From the NCBI RefSeq assembly GCF_000377985.1, contig NZ_KB899042.1:310001-374000 (forward strand): a stretch of DNA of 64,000 bases, read 5' to 3'. This document shows, piece by piece, positions 1-9,700 of this stretch. The DNA is from Sporolactobacillus vineae DSM 21990 = SL153. GTDB lineage: Bacteria > Bacillota > Bacilli > Bacillales > Sporolactobacillaceae. The position numbers and the translations under genes were made by a program. The first letter of the stretch is position 1. The number at the start of each line of letters is the position of its first letter. The notes beneath the pieces are model-generated. The model did no database searches. It saw only the letters and a program-made list of their open reading frames with translations, and was not told the DNA's origin.

Positions 1-505
1 AGGGCTTGTCCAGTGTCAGCTTCGACGCAAAATCCTTTGTGTTATTTTTTCGTTCTTTTCTGTGAAGATAGCGCTTTTCTGCCGACTCATACAGTGCCTT
101 CTCCTCTTCACTTTCGGGGATCACTTTCGGTACCGGCTGCGCTTTACCATCTTCTCCGATCGCGACAAATGTCAGAAAAGATGTGGTACACAGCTGCCTT
201 TCACCCGTCAGCAGATCCTCCGTCACAATCTTTACGAACACTTCCATAGAAGTCCGGTGTGTCCAGGTCACCATGGCTTCCAGACAAACTGAGGAACCTG
301 CCTTGATCGGCACCAGAAAATCAACGGAATCGATCGATGCAGTGACCACATTCTGGCGTGCATGCCGCATGGCCGCAATCGCTCCGATATTATCGACATA
401 CATCATGAGTTTCCCGCCGAAAAAGGTTCCGTGATTATTCGTATCATTAGGTAAAACATGTATCGAAGTTACTGAACGGGATTCACTGATTTTTTTCGCT
501 TCCAC
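1..505 (-). CDS. Acyl-CoA thioesterase, YkhA-type hotdog fold (3' end cut by window)
   Basis: Partial gene running off the left edge. Reading the minus strand from a GTG at 505 (preceded by GGAGTGAG about 5 bases away) gives a protein beginning VEAKKISESRSVTSIHVLP. It contains NHGTFFGGKLMMYVDNIGA, the typical hotdog core of cytosolic acyl-CoA hydrolases (BACH/YkhA group), with the conserved N-H-x-x-x-x-G-G pattern and a following Asp. The family hydrolyses fatty acyl-CoA to free fatty acid and CoA. About 168 residues are visible, close to the usual 170-180 aa of YkhA proteins, so only a few residues should be missing. Substrate cannot be told from sequence. No terminator is visible because the end lies outside. 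Confidence 0.88.
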   Translation of the reverse strand, partial: MEAKKISESRSVTSIHVLPNDTNNHGTFFGGKLMMYVDNIGAIAAMRHARQNVVTASIDSVDFLVPIKAGSSVCLEAMVTWTHRTSMEVFVKIVTEDLLTGERQLCTTSFLTFVAIGEDGKAQPVPKVIPESEEEKALYESAEKRYLHRKERKNNTKDFASKLTLDKP

Positions 506-640
506 TTTTCTCACTCCAGTTATTTGACGTCATCCATGACGCTATTCCTTTAACATCATAAATCAAAATCGAAGATACAGCCAAACAAGAATCACTCCGA
601 ATTTAACTTTTTTAGTATCCCTTTAACCCATTCCGAACAG

Positions 641-760
641 AATATATCGCCGTTCAGCGGAATATATCGCCGCTCGTGAAAAAATATCGCCCTTCAGCGG
701 AATATATCGACCTTCGTTAAAATATATCGCCGTTCAGCAGAGTATATCGTCATTCACGAC
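641..760. repeat. Six-copy 20-bp tandem repeat, organised as three 40-bp dimers
   Basis: Six consecutive 20-bp units start at 641, 661, 681, 701, 721 and 741 with no spacer. Unit 1 is AATATATCGCCGTTCAGCGG; the first ten bases (A-ATATATCGC) are nearly constant. The second halves alternate: units 1, 3 and 5 end in TTCAGCGG or TTCAGCAG, units 2, 4 and 6 end in CTCGTGAA, TTCGTTAA and TTCACGAC, so the true period may be 40 bp. It lies between the thioesterase start and the 3D-domain gene. A 20-bp unit is not a multiple of 3, and no coding frame fits. Function unknown. Confidence 0.9.
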
Positions 761-901
761 AATAGAGAATAATGGATTAGGAGCTAACGAAATAATCAGT
801 TAACCTTTTTTCGTAAAAGCTGAAAATGTGCCGATTTATGAAAAAATTACACAAAAAATGTCCAAATTTATCTTGACAAATTCATTTTATCAGATCTCAT
901 T

Positions 902-918
902 GTTACATAACTGTAATG
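902..918 (+). promoter_or_regulatory. WalR (YycF) binding box upstream of the 3D-domain gene
   Basis: TGTTAC-ATAAC-TGTAAT matches the published WalR consensus TGTWAH-N5-TGTWAH at every defined position. It lies 101 bases before the ATG at 1019. In B. subtilis the homologous gene yocH is a directly activated WalR target, so both motif and downstream gene agree. The core promoter is unclear; a TACAAT at 951-956 is a possible -10. Confidence 0.75.
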
Positions 919-1018
919 CCCCTTCAACATGGCTGAGATATTTAACACTTACAATGATCGTTGGATCCAAAATAACTGTTTTTGGTATTTTGGCCATCTT
1001 AAGGAGGTTTTTCCCTAT

Positions 1019-1987
1019 ATGAATATCATTAAAAGGCTGACGGCGGTAACCAGTCTGACCGTGTTTGTCGGTGCACTCGCTCCGGCAACCATCGCCTGGG
1101 CGAAGACGAGCAGTACAAATGATAGTCAGATGAGACAACAGAATCCTGGAACTTACAAACAGGCTGTCGGATTCAGCATAGTGGATCCGTCGGAGCAGGC
1201 AGACAACAACAAGAATCATATAATTTTCGGCAACAGCTTGCTGGAACAGGGGGACCAAGGACCTTCTGTCACGGAGCTTCAGGATGCACTCCGTTCGCTT
1301 GGCTATTACAACGGCAATGCAACAGGCACCTTTGATGCTCTGACAACAGGCGCGGTTCAGGCTTTCCAGACGGACCGGAACATTACCTCTGATGGAATTG
1401 TCGGAGCGGCAACAAAAACAGCGCTCTACGATGTCTATCGAAATACCGATGAGGCAAAAAGTTTTCCGGGCCGGATCGCTGAAATTCAGCAGCAGGAGAA
1501 AAAAGCGGCTGAACAAAAAGCGGCCAGGGCAAAAGCGGAGAAAGTGAAAAAAGCAAAAAAAGCAAAGGCTGAGAAAGCGAGAAAAACAGCCCGGAAGGCA
1601 CAGGCCACCGCGAAAAAGGTGACCCGGAAGAAACAGGCACCGGCTGCAAAAGTCCGCCCGGTAATAAAGAAAATGGATTATAAGCCGAAGCAGGCGGCGC
1701 CGTCAACAAATGGTCGGGCACTGACCGTCGTGGCAACGAGCTACGCGTTAGGCGGCCGTTCGGCAACAGGCGTCGACTTCAGCAGCAACCCCGGCGCCAA
1801 GGTCATTGCCGTCGATCCCGGTGTGATCCCGTTAGGCTCACGTGTCAATATCCCGGGCTATGGCGTCTATATTGCCGCTGATACCGGTGGGAGCATTAAG
1901 GGAAACCGGATTGACATCCACTTACCGACCAAAGCCGCAGCATTAAATTTCGGAAGACAGACCCTCACCGTTCAGGTTCTTCCCTGA
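1019..1987 (+). CDS. Secreted cell-wall protein with PG-binding and 3D domains (YocH-like)
   Basis: 322 aa. The ATG at 1019 is chosen because AAGGAGG lies 10 bases upstream and a signal peptide (residues 1-28, cleavage near AWA/K) follows at once. Residues about 77-137 form a PG_binding_1 domain (GDQGPSVTELQDALRSLGYY). Residues about 150-215 are a very Lys/Ala-rich linker. Residues about 235-322 are a 3D domain with its three aspartates (VDPGVIPLG, AADTGG, RIDIHLP), the MltA-like fold seen in resuscitation-promoting and YocH proteins. Likely a peptidoglycan-bound muralytic enzyme acting in wall turnover. Expected to be controlled by WalRK, given the box at 902-918. It differs from B. subtilis YocH, which I remember as having LysM domains instead of PG_binding_1. 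Confidence 0.88.
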   Translation: MNIIKRLTAVTSLTVFVGALAPATIAWAKTSSTNDSQMRQQNPGTYKQAVGFSIVDPSEQADNNKNHIIFGNSLLEQGDQGPSVTELQDALRSLGYYNGNATGTFDALTTGAVQAFQTDRNITSDGIVGAATKTALYDVYRNTDEAKSFPGRIAEIQQQEKKAAEQKAARAKAEKVKKAKKAKAEKARKTARKAQATAKKVTRKKQAPAAKVRPVIKKMDYKPKQAAPSTNGRALTVVATSYALGGRSATGVDFSSNPGAKVIAVDPGVIPLGSRVNIPGYGVYIAADTGGSIKGNRIDIHLPTKAAALNFGRQTLTVQVLP

Positions 1988-1996
1988 CCGGTCGCA

Positions 1997-2051
1997 AAAG
2001 CAGAAAAAGAGCAGCCCGTGAATGGTTCACGGGCTGCTCTTTTTCTGCTTT
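1997..2051. terminator. Bidirectional terminator between the 3D-domain gene and ddl
   Basis: Perfect 26-bp inverted repeat (1997-2022 and 2026-2051) with a 3-base loop; core GCAGCCCGTGAA / TTCACGGGCTGC. A- and T-runs within the arms allow termination in both directions, fitting the convergent genes. Confidence 0.93.
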
Positions 2052-2071
2052 AATTTTTAATGACTGCGTCT

Positions 2072-3172
2072 TCATGCATCTATATGGTACTGGATCTTCT
2101 GCTTTTCAGCATGCCGTTCCAGTCCGAGATCAATCAGCTTCTCGATCAGTTTCCGGTAAGGCAGACCGGTATGTTTCCAGAGCAGCGGGAACATGCTGAA
2201 CTGGGTGAATCCGGGCATTGTATTGACTTCATTAACGATCACATGCTGATCCTTCTCCCGGATAAATGTATCCACCCTGGCCAGCCCCGACAGACTCAAT
2301 GCCCGGAATGCCCGTTTCGCTGTATCCTCCAGTTCGGCCTTGACTTTGTCCGGCAGATCGGCCGGAATAACCAGCGTACTCTTGCCTTCTTTGTATTTCG
2401 ACTGATAATCATAGAAGGCGGCGTCTTTGGTAATAATTTCTCCAGGCACGGAGACGGAGAGTTCGTGATTGCCAATCACGCCGATTTCAACTTCCCGGCC
2501 GGTCACCTGTTCTTCGATGATGACTTTTGTATCAAAGCGAAAAGCCTCCGTAATGCTGGCCGACAGTTCCGTTTCACTCAGGCATTGGGAGATGCCGACA
2601 CTGGAACCGCAATTGGCCGGTTTCACAAAACAGGGATAACCGATCGTATTTTTTACATTAATAATGACTGATGGCGCATCTTTCTGCCAGTCGAAGCTGG
2701 TGATGGAGAGATAATTTGGTCCGGCAATGTGATGCGCTGCAAAGATGTCCTTCATCAGCACTTTATCCATACCCGCAGCAGAACCGGCAACACCGGATCC
2801 GACGTAAGCAATATTCAGCAGTTCAAACAGACCCTGAACGGTTCCGTCTTCACCGTTCGGACCATGCAGCAGCGGGAAGACAATGTCCGGCCGCGAAGTA
2901 TTCGTTACTGGTGTCGATGGAGCCAGCCAGTGTTCCGCACTGACTTCAAGCTGCTTATTTTCACTCAGCAGCAGCTCATCCCTGCTTGCCAGCTTTTTCG
3001 TAATTTCGGATCCGGCAATCCATCGGCCATCCTGCTGAATGTGCACGGGATACACGCGATAGCGCTCCAGATCCATCGCATTGATGACGGAAAAAGCGGT
3101 CAGCAGGGAAATTTCATATTCGGTTGACTTCCCGCCATACAGGACCGCAACCGTTTTTTTCTGATTCGACAT
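2072..3172 (-). CDS. ddl: D-alanine--D-alanine ligase
   Basis: 366 aa ATP-grasp enzyme joining two D-Ala residues for UDP-MurNAc-pentapeptide synthesis in the cytoplasm. The ATG at 3172 has AGAGGA 7 bases upstream. STEYEIS (residues 16-22) is the N-terminal substrate Glu/Ser motif, KPANCGSSVGIS is the ATP-grasp nucleotide site and NEVNTMPGFTQFSMFP the C-terminal metal and substrate motif. The omega loop reads FYDYQSKY: a Tyr after Lys, as in true D-Ala-D-Ala ligases, not the Phe of the Leuconostoc-type D-Ala-D-Lac ligases, so vancomycin-type D-Lac termini are not predicted. Monocistronic, ending at the terminator at 1997-2051. Confidence 0.96.
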   Translation of the reverse strand: MSNQKKTVAVLYGGKSTEYEISLLTAFSVINAMDLERYRVYPVHIQQDGRWIAGSEITKKLASRDELLLSENKQLEVSAEHWLAPSTPVTNTSRPDIVFPLLHGPNGEDGTVQGLFELLNIAYVGSGVAGSAAGMDKVLMKDIFAAHHIAGPNYLSITSFDWQKDAPSVIINVKNTIGYPCFVKPANCGSSVGISQCLSETELSASITEAFRFDTKVIIEEQVTGREVEIGVIGNHELSVSVPGEIITKDAAFYDYQSKYKEGKSTLVIPADLPDKVKAELEDTAKRAFRALSLSGLARVDTFIREKDQHVIVNEVNTMPGFTQFSMFPLLWKHTGLPYRKLIEKLIDLGLERHAEKQKIQYHIDA

Positions 3173-3329
3173 GGTGAGTTCCTCTATTCTTTCCTGATTT
3201 CAGGACGTACAGACCCAAATCCGCATCAGATATCGCTGATTCCAGTGATTCGTCCGTATGCCACTACTTAGTTTAGCACAATCCCTTTTAGAAAAAAGGT
3301 TTCTTCCGCCTATTTTGTCATGACCGGAA

Positions 3330-4595
3330 TCACTTTTTTCCGTTCAGGTGAACATGTTCAAAGTAGTCAATCCGTTCCAGCATTGTCGGATGATCATACT
3401 GCACCCACTTGACCAAAGCCGGCGGATTGATTTCCCCGAGACTGGCCCGTGATAATTTCTGAAACGATGAGATGGCTGCCTGTCGGTTCTGTGTCAGGTG
3501 AATGGCATAACTGTCGGCGGCATGCTCAAACTGGCGTGAAATGGCATTCTGCAGCGGCTCGCCGGCAAATGAGAGCATGGCGAACAGCAGCAGCACGAGC
3601 GGGAGTGCCGCCAGGTCTCCGGGATGGTTCAGATTCAGGCGCGGACCCCAGCGCCGGGCGATCCGCAGCAGCAGCTTTGCCGTAAGAAAAAGCCCGATGA
3701 GCAGGCCGGCAAGTGCTGCAGCAATTCCCCAGACAATGTGGTGCATCACGTAATGCCCCATCTCATGCGCCATGATGAACAGGACCTCCGGCTTACTCAG
3801 CTGGCTGACGGTCGTGTCCCAGAGCACGATACGCAGATGGGAGCCGATGCCGGTCACATAGGCGTTCATGGCGTGGGTTTGCGTCGACATATCGACTTCA
3901 TATACATTATTTGCCGGGATTCCCGAGCGGGCTGCCAGACTCAGAATTTCCTGCTTGAGCGACCCGTTCGGCAGGCTCTGGAAGTGATTGTACAGCGGAT
4001 CGATCACCACCGGCTGAAGGTACATCATAAAGACAATGAACGGAATCGACAGCAGCCAGACCGGCAGCCACCAGTTACGCGGATTCCGGCGGATAAAGAA
4101 GAACACGACAAGCATCGCTGCGAAGCCGATCAGACTGTCCACGGCCAGACTGATCCCCTGATCTTTCAGCCAGCTGCCGATCGGCTGGACAGAGATCCGG
4201 TAGTGCAGCGACAGCTGGTAAGAGATAAAATCGACAGGGAGAAAAACGAGCGCCGACAGCAGTGACAGCAAGGCAAAACAGACAATCATCTGCACCGGAA
4301 AGAACCGTGACAGGCGCTCCGAACGGTCCCGCAGCCACCGTGAGAAACCGGAGACGAGCAGAAACAGATAGAGTCCCCACTCAAGCGGGATTGACGCAAA
4401 CGAAATAAAATGACGCAAAGCATTATATTGCGCGCTTTCCGCCAGCTGCCGGGCATTCATAAAAAGTGACGGATCCGCCGGCGTTCCCTTCGCTGCCGGC
4501 GGGACTCCGGACTTCGCTCCGATAAAAAAGTAGGCAGCAATCGCTGCCAGATAAATGATATAGCCAATGATCAGACGCCTGCCGAGTTTCTTCAC
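3330..4595 (-). CDS. M48 family zinc metalloprotease, STE24/CAAX-type (YhfN-like)
   Basis: 421 aa membrane protease. I start at GTG 4595 because AAGGGGGA lies 6 bases upstream; a TTG at 4670 in the same frame lacks a good site. Several hydrophobic segments in the first 210 residues are followed by HEMGH (277-281), the zinc and catalytic motif, and then further membrane segments and a zinc-ligand Glu region (EHAADSYA). The architecture matches the Ste24/CAAX prenyl protease 1 family; bacteria lack prenylated CAAX proteins, so the true substrate is probably misfolded or membrane proteins. Its position near lplJ and a phoE-like gene recalls the yhfJ/yhfN/yhfR neighbourhood of B. subtilis. Confidence 0.9.
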   Translation of the reverse strand: MKKLGRRLIIGYIIYLAAIAAYFFIGAKSGVPPAAKGTPADPSLFMNARQLAESAQYNALRHFISFASIPLEWGLYLFLLVSGFSRWLRDRSERLSRFFPVQMIVCFALLSLLSALVFLPVDFISYQLSLHYRISVQPIGSWLKDQGISLAVDSLIGFAAMLVVFFFIRRNPRNWWLPVWLLSIPFIVFMMYLQPVVIDPLYNHFQSLPNGSLKQEILSLAARSGIPANNVYEVDMSTQTHAMNAYVTGIGSHLRIVLWDTTVSQLSKPEVLFIMAHEMGHYVMHHIVWGIAAALAGLLIGLFLTAKLLLRIARRWGPRLNLNHPGDLAALPLVLLLFAMLSFAGEPLQNAISRQFEHAADSYAIHLTQNRQAAISSFQKLSRASLGEINPPALVKWVQYDHPTMLERIDYFEHVHLNGKK

Positions 4596-4723
4596 AGTCA
4601 GTCCCCCTTCACGTCTCACGGCATGCCAGTTCAAAAGTGATGCCATTGTTCCTAATTTAAGCTTTTCCAATGTTATTTAGAACAAGCCGTGGAAAGAAAC
4701 CTGCGATCATGCCGGCCGGGCAT

Positions 4724-5713
4724 TCAGAACAAGACAGAAAGCACTTCATCCGTACCTATTTTCCCAAAGTATCTGTGCGCATCGACAGTTTCCAGCTGCC
4801 CTGCTACAGCCTCCCGGTCATATTTTGTTCCGGTCAGTAATTTTTCAATATCGGAAACATCGTCAACGCCGAAGAAATCGCCAAAAATCGATGCCTGCTC
4901 AATGACGCCTTTCTTCACATCGAGCCGGATATCAATCTGTCCGCCGGGGAACCGGTGCGCTTTACGAACGTTAAATTCCGGCGATTTTCCAAAGACCCAG
5001 TCCCAGTTGCGATAGCGCTGGCGGGCGATGTCAATGATATTGGTCCAGTCTTCATCGGTTACGTCATATTCAGGAACCGGTTCAGCACCATTAAAAATGT
5101 ACTGAAGCAGCGTCGCTTTGAACTGATGAATCGTCATATCCTGATTCAAATGTTCGCGAATATTGGTCACACGGCTGCGCACCGACTTAATCCCTTTCGA
5201 TTCAAATTTCTCCGCATCCGGATGCAGTGCCTTCGAGACGTTGTCCAGATTGACATCAAACAGCAGTGTGCCGTGGCTGAAGATGCGTCCCTGTGTGACA
5301 AACTGCGCGTTTCCCGAAATTTTCCGCCCGTCGACGGTCAGATCGTTGCGCCCTTCCAGTTTCGCATTGACTCCGAGCTGATGCAGTGCCCGGATGACCG
5401 GTTCGGTGAACTTGCGATTATTATTGAAGCTGTCCCCGTCGTCCTTCGCGATAAAACTGAAACTCAGATTCCCGGGATCGTTGTAAACGGCACCGCCTCC
5501 GGACAGCCGCCGCGTGACAGTCACCTTATGCCGATCGATATAATCCATATTGACCTCTTCGACCGTATTCTGATTTCGTCCGACAATAACCGTCGGGGCC
5601 ATGCGGTAGAACAGCAGATAGGTCTCATTAATATCCAGATGCCGTAAAGCGTACTCTTCAAGTGCAAAGTTGAGCGTCTGATCAAGAATATCATGGTTGT
5701 TGATATATTTCAT
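4724..5713 (-). CDS. lplJ: Lipoate--protein ligase
   Basis: 329 aa. The ATG at 5713 follows AGGAGG at 7-8 bases; the open frame extends upstream but without family similarity. Scavenges free lipoate: activates it with ATP to lipoyl-AMP and transfers it to a lysine of GcvH or E2 subunits. Visible motifs are RRLSGGGAVYND (residues 68-79), the lipoate-binding loop, and GRKISGNAQ with the catalytic Lys131. Length and C-terminal accessory domain match LplJ/LplA. Together with LipM, LipA and GcvH elsewhere in the window it gives both salvage and synthesis of protein-bound lipoate. Confidence 0.94.
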   Translation of the reverse strand: MKYINNHDILDQTLNFALEEYALRHLDINETYLLFYRMAPTVIVGRNQNTVEEVNMDYIDRHKVTVTRRLSGGGAVYNDPGNLSFSFIAKDDGDSFNNNRKFTEPVIRALHQLGVNAKLEGRNDLTVDGRKISGNAQFVTQGRIFSHGTLLFDVNLDNVSKALHPDAEKFESKGIKSVRSRVTNIREHLNQDMTIHQFKATLLQYIFNGAEPVPEYDVTDEDWTNIIDIARQRYRNWDWVFGKSPEFNVRKAHRFPGGQIDIRLDVKKGVIEQASIFGDFFGVDDVSDIEKLLTGTKYDREAVAGQLETVDAHRYFGKIGTDEVLSVLF

Positions 5714-5931
5714 TGTATTTTCCTCCTGTCGGTCATCACTACTCCTTATTAATAGTAAAACGACTGGCATCACTTCGTCCAGAAAAGTCTGCGCGCGAGC
5801 CGCAACTGATCCCAGCGGAATAAAATTTTGCAAGAAATGACATTTTACGATAAGCTGGTTCTGTGACTGCCGGAAGACACAGTTGAACCCTTCTTTCGGT
5901 GATTCACAGGAAGCATCGGAGGGATACATTA

Positions 5932-6585
5932 ATGAAAAAAGCAATCTATCTGGTCCGTCATGGTAGGACTTTGTTCAACCTGCTCAATAAGGTACAGGGC
6001 ATCTCAGATACACCGCTTCTGCCTGAAGGAGAGCAGCGGGCCGCCGCTCTCGGCAAACGGTTCAAACAACAAGATATTCATTTCGACGCCGTCTACACCA
6101 GCGATCTGGCCCGCGCTGTCCGGACGACTAATCTTCTGCTTGCTCACTCTGCCAGTCCGGACCAGACGGTCATGAGGACAAGAAACCTCCGAGAAATCTC
6201 ATTTGGCATGTTCGAAGGCGATACGGATGACAAGGTCTGGTCGGCAGCCGGTAAAGCCTCCGGTAACCCGGAACTCAACGGTCACTGTTCCGACGATATC
6301 CGGATTGAGGGTCTGGCCACACTAAAGAAACTTGACACGACTGGATACGGCGAGAGTTACGAAGACGTCCGCACACGCATCGACCGGTTCTTCAGCCGGA
6401 TCGCCGCCTCGGACAACTCGAGCATCCTCGCCGTCAGCCACGGGATGTTCATCAATTGTGTAGTTTACACATTCATGAAACAGCGCAGTCAACTGCCGGC
6501 GATTCCGAATACAACGGTCACAAAGCTGGTTTATGAGAACAGCCGGTTTGATATTGCCTACGTCGGGAAAACGGTTGATCTTTAA
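5932..6585 (+). CDS. Histidine phosphatase family protein (PhoE/YhfR-like)
   Basis: 217 aa. The ATG at 5932 has GGAGGG 8 bases upstream. The phosphoglycerate-mutase-like fold is clear: LVRHGRT with the phospho-accepting His10, the EISFGMFEG acid motif and the second His in AVSHGMF. Similar to broad-specificity phosphatases such as B. stearothermophilus PhoE rather than to glycolytic mutase, which is longer. Substrate unknown. Stands alone and ends at the strong terminator at 6600-6645. Confidence 0.88.
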   Translation: MKKAIYLVRHGRTLFNLLNKVQGISDTPLLPEGEQRAAALGKRFKQQDIHFDAVYTSDLARAVRTTNLLLAHSASPDQTVMRTRNLREISFGMFEGDTDDKVWSAAGKASGNPELNGHCSDDIRIEGLATLKKLDTTGYGESYEDVRTRIDRFFSRIAASDNSSILAVSHGMFINCVVYTFMKQRSQLPAIPNTTVTKLVYENSRFDIAYVGKTVDL

Positions 6586-6599
6586 TTGATCAACAGCTG

Positions 6600-6645
6600 A
6601 AAACGGGCCGCTCCTCTTTATCGCTCAAGAGGAGCGGCCCGTTTT
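6600..6645. terminator. Terminator after the PhoE-like gene, shared with yhgE
   Basis: 19-bp perfect arms AAAACGGGCCGCTCCTCTT (6600-6618) and its complement (6627-6645) with an 8-base loop; A/T tracts on both sides, so it can serve both convergent genes. Confidence 0.92.
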
Positions 6646-6700
6646 ATCAGGATAGCCGCCCTGCACAGATTCACTGCTTCAGAACTTTTTTGATTCCTGC

Positions 6701-9700
6701 TTATTCAGAAACTGTTTCACCATAATCACGGTTGGCTTTCCGGTGTGCCCGTTCGGTATTGTATTTGATGGTATACGTAATCACCGATAATCCGACTCCG
6801 ATCAGTATGAAAACGACAAGCGCCATTGAATTCTGTGCCAGCATCTGCTGCTGATGGCCGTCGATCAGATTTCTCAGGCCGTTGACTCCATAAGTGAAAG
6901 GGAGAAGCGGGGAGAGCGCCTGAAGCCAGTGCGGAATCAGCTGAATGGAATAGGCTCCGCCACACGTAACCAGCTGGAAGAGCAGGAGTACAATTGCCGC
7001 AAATCGCCCTTCGTTATTGAAAGAACCGGCGAGCCACTGAATGATCGCCATAAAACTCATACTGAGCAAAATCGTAAACCCGAAGAACGCCCATGGATTG
7101 CTGATATGAAGACCGAGGCCTTTAATCATTGCCAGATCAACTAAGAAGGATTGCGCCACGGACATTAATATGGTGATGAAGAATTTGCTTAAGGCGATAT
7201 TCCATCCCGCCGTTGCCAGTCCTGCCGGTCTGTAAAGATCATAAACGATCGTCAGCAGCAGTGCGCCAAGAAATAAGCCGATGCACATAAAATAAGGGGT
7301 AAACCCGGATCCAAACGTATCGACCGCCTGATGTGTTCCGTCAATTGTTTTCACCGGGCTGGAAAACTTCTGCGCATGCGCATTACTGGTCGGCGTCTTC
7401 GCCAACTGATCATGCGCGCTGGAAAGATTGTTTGCCAGCTTCGTGTTACCTGAATAAATCTGCTTTGCTCCGGTAGCCGCCTGATTCGTCCCCGAAGCCA
7501 ACTTTTGCTGGCCAGATGCGAGGCCTGAGATGCCGCTGCTCAAGGAATTCATATTGGTAGCCAATTTATTGCTTCCGGTTACGAGCTGATTTGTACCGCT
7601 CTGCAAAGATTGAATGCCATTCACAAGTTGCGGCCAGGTTTGACTCAGTTGAGCATTACCTGCAGCCAGCTGATTTGCTCCATTACCCAACGCTTTAGTT
7701 GCTCCAGGAACTTTCGAGAGATTCGTTTGTAGTGTTTTCATCCCGGAATTAAGCCGCTTAGCCCCGTTACTCAATTTAACAAAATTCGAATTAAGTTCCT
7801 GGGAACCGCCATTCAGCTGAGCCATGCCGTTATCAAGTTTAGAAACGCCATCAGAAAGTTGGTTGATCATACCCGTCAAGCCGTTAGAGGCACTCCCGAA
7901 TTGGGTGTCGACAATCGACTGGAATTGGCTAGCATTTTCCGTTAAAGACTTAGAACCGCTGGCCAGCTGGCTGGTACCTGATGCGATTTTTCCAGAATTT
8001 TTCTCAAGTTCAGCTGATCCGGAAGTCAGAGCAGTTCCATTTTTATTTAAAGTCTCTGAGCCCGAACTTAATTGATCGGCTGCATCAGCCAGTTGGCCGG
8101 ATGCCGTGTTTAATTTGGACATGCCATCGACCAGATTTCCGGTATTCGCAGCCAAAGAATCTGCTACGCTGGCTAATTGTTTTGAAGCTGATTTCATCTG
8201 ATCCATTTGTGATGAAGCTCCGGCAATCGGATTCTTACTCGCGTCATACAACTTCTGTGACCCTTTGGCTAAACTGTCACTTGCACTCGCAAGTGAGTTA
8301 AGTTGATCAGAGAGACCACTTACTGTTTTCTCCAGATTCTGAAACTGCGGATTTTTCTCCACAGTGGGATCTGAGTTAATAAAAGCTTTAAGACTGTCCG
8401 AAAGAGTTCCACTTCCTGAAGTAACGGCTTGATGCAAGCTTTTATTAAAACTTTGCATATTACCATTTAAAGATTCAATAACATCGCCAAGCTGGGAAAG
8501 ATTGTTCACATCAGCCTTTTGAATGGTGCTATTAAATTGGGAGAATTGATTATTAAAATCAGTCATTCCTGAATTCAGGTTGTTAGCTTCGGAAGACAAA
8601 GCGCCGACACTGCTATTGAATGTTTTTATTTTAGAATTATAACTAGTGAGACCCTGATTTAAATTGTTTACCCCACCGGTAAATTGTCCGATCCCACTGT
8701 TAAGCGACTTGACGCCCGAATTAAAGGCCTGATAATTGCCATTAAGCGATTGTGCTCCGCTGTTTACCGAATTGATACCCCCGACAAGTTTGTCAAAGTT
8801 AACGGTGAACTGATTCAGTTGCGTACCAAGACTGTTAATCTTCGGCTTTGATGCGGATAGCTGCGTATTTAACTGGTCCAGGCCATTCTTTTCCTTTTGC
8901 ACGCCCTGCTGAAATTGGTTCAGTCCGGCAAGATATTGGTTCACACCACTTACAAGTGTCTGAGAGCCGCCGGTCAGCTGTCCGGAACCATTAGAAAGCT
9001 GTGATGCCCCTTTATTCAACTGATCCAGTTTGTCAGCCAGGGTATTGGCGCCATTCGCCAGTTTGGCAATATTGCTGCTGTTTGCACTGGTCTGACTGTA
9101 AAGTTGATTCGTTCCACTTGCTGCCTGTTTTAAGCCATCGTTCAGCGATGATGCGCCGTCCGCAAGACTTCCGGCTCCGCTCTGCAATTTTGTTGTTCCT
9201 GACATGAGGCTCTTATAGCCGTTTTTTAACTGATTTAATCCTTTGACTTCCGACTTGCTGCCCTTGGTAAGGTCGTTCGACCCCTTCGCAGCCGCACCAA
9301 GCCCTTTCGTCAGCTGATCGAGCTGACGGTACATTGTCTTCGCATAGGTCTTCGTGATCGCACTTGACACCTGAGATTTCATCTGCTGCAGGCCGGATGT
9401 GACCATCTTGCTGGAAACAAAGTTATAATCCTTATTCACCTGATAATGAATCGTTGCTGGTTTCAGCTGCTGATCCACCAGGGTCGTTGCATTCTTTGAA
9501 AAATTTTCAGGAATGTTCACGGTCATAAAATAGTGATTATTTTTAAATCCGCTTTCCGCCTGTCGATTGCTGACAAATGTCCATTTCAGATCATGGTTTT
9601 TTTTCAGCTGCTTCACCAGATCATTTCCTGCATTAATTTGTTTTCCGGAAATTTTCGCCCCCTGATCCTGATTGACCACAGCAACGGGTAAGTTTCCTGA

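Noticed and set aside
528-541. CGTCAT-CC-ATGACG inverted repeat as an operator of the thioesterase gene
   Set aside because: Only 6-bp arms and no identifiable promoter to relate it to; may be chance.
641-760. CRISPR array
   Set aside because: No unique spacers; units abut and are only 20 bp; no cas genes nearby.
890-1516. Long minus-strand open frame
   Set aside because: Shadow of the 3D-domain gene; no ribosome site or family match.
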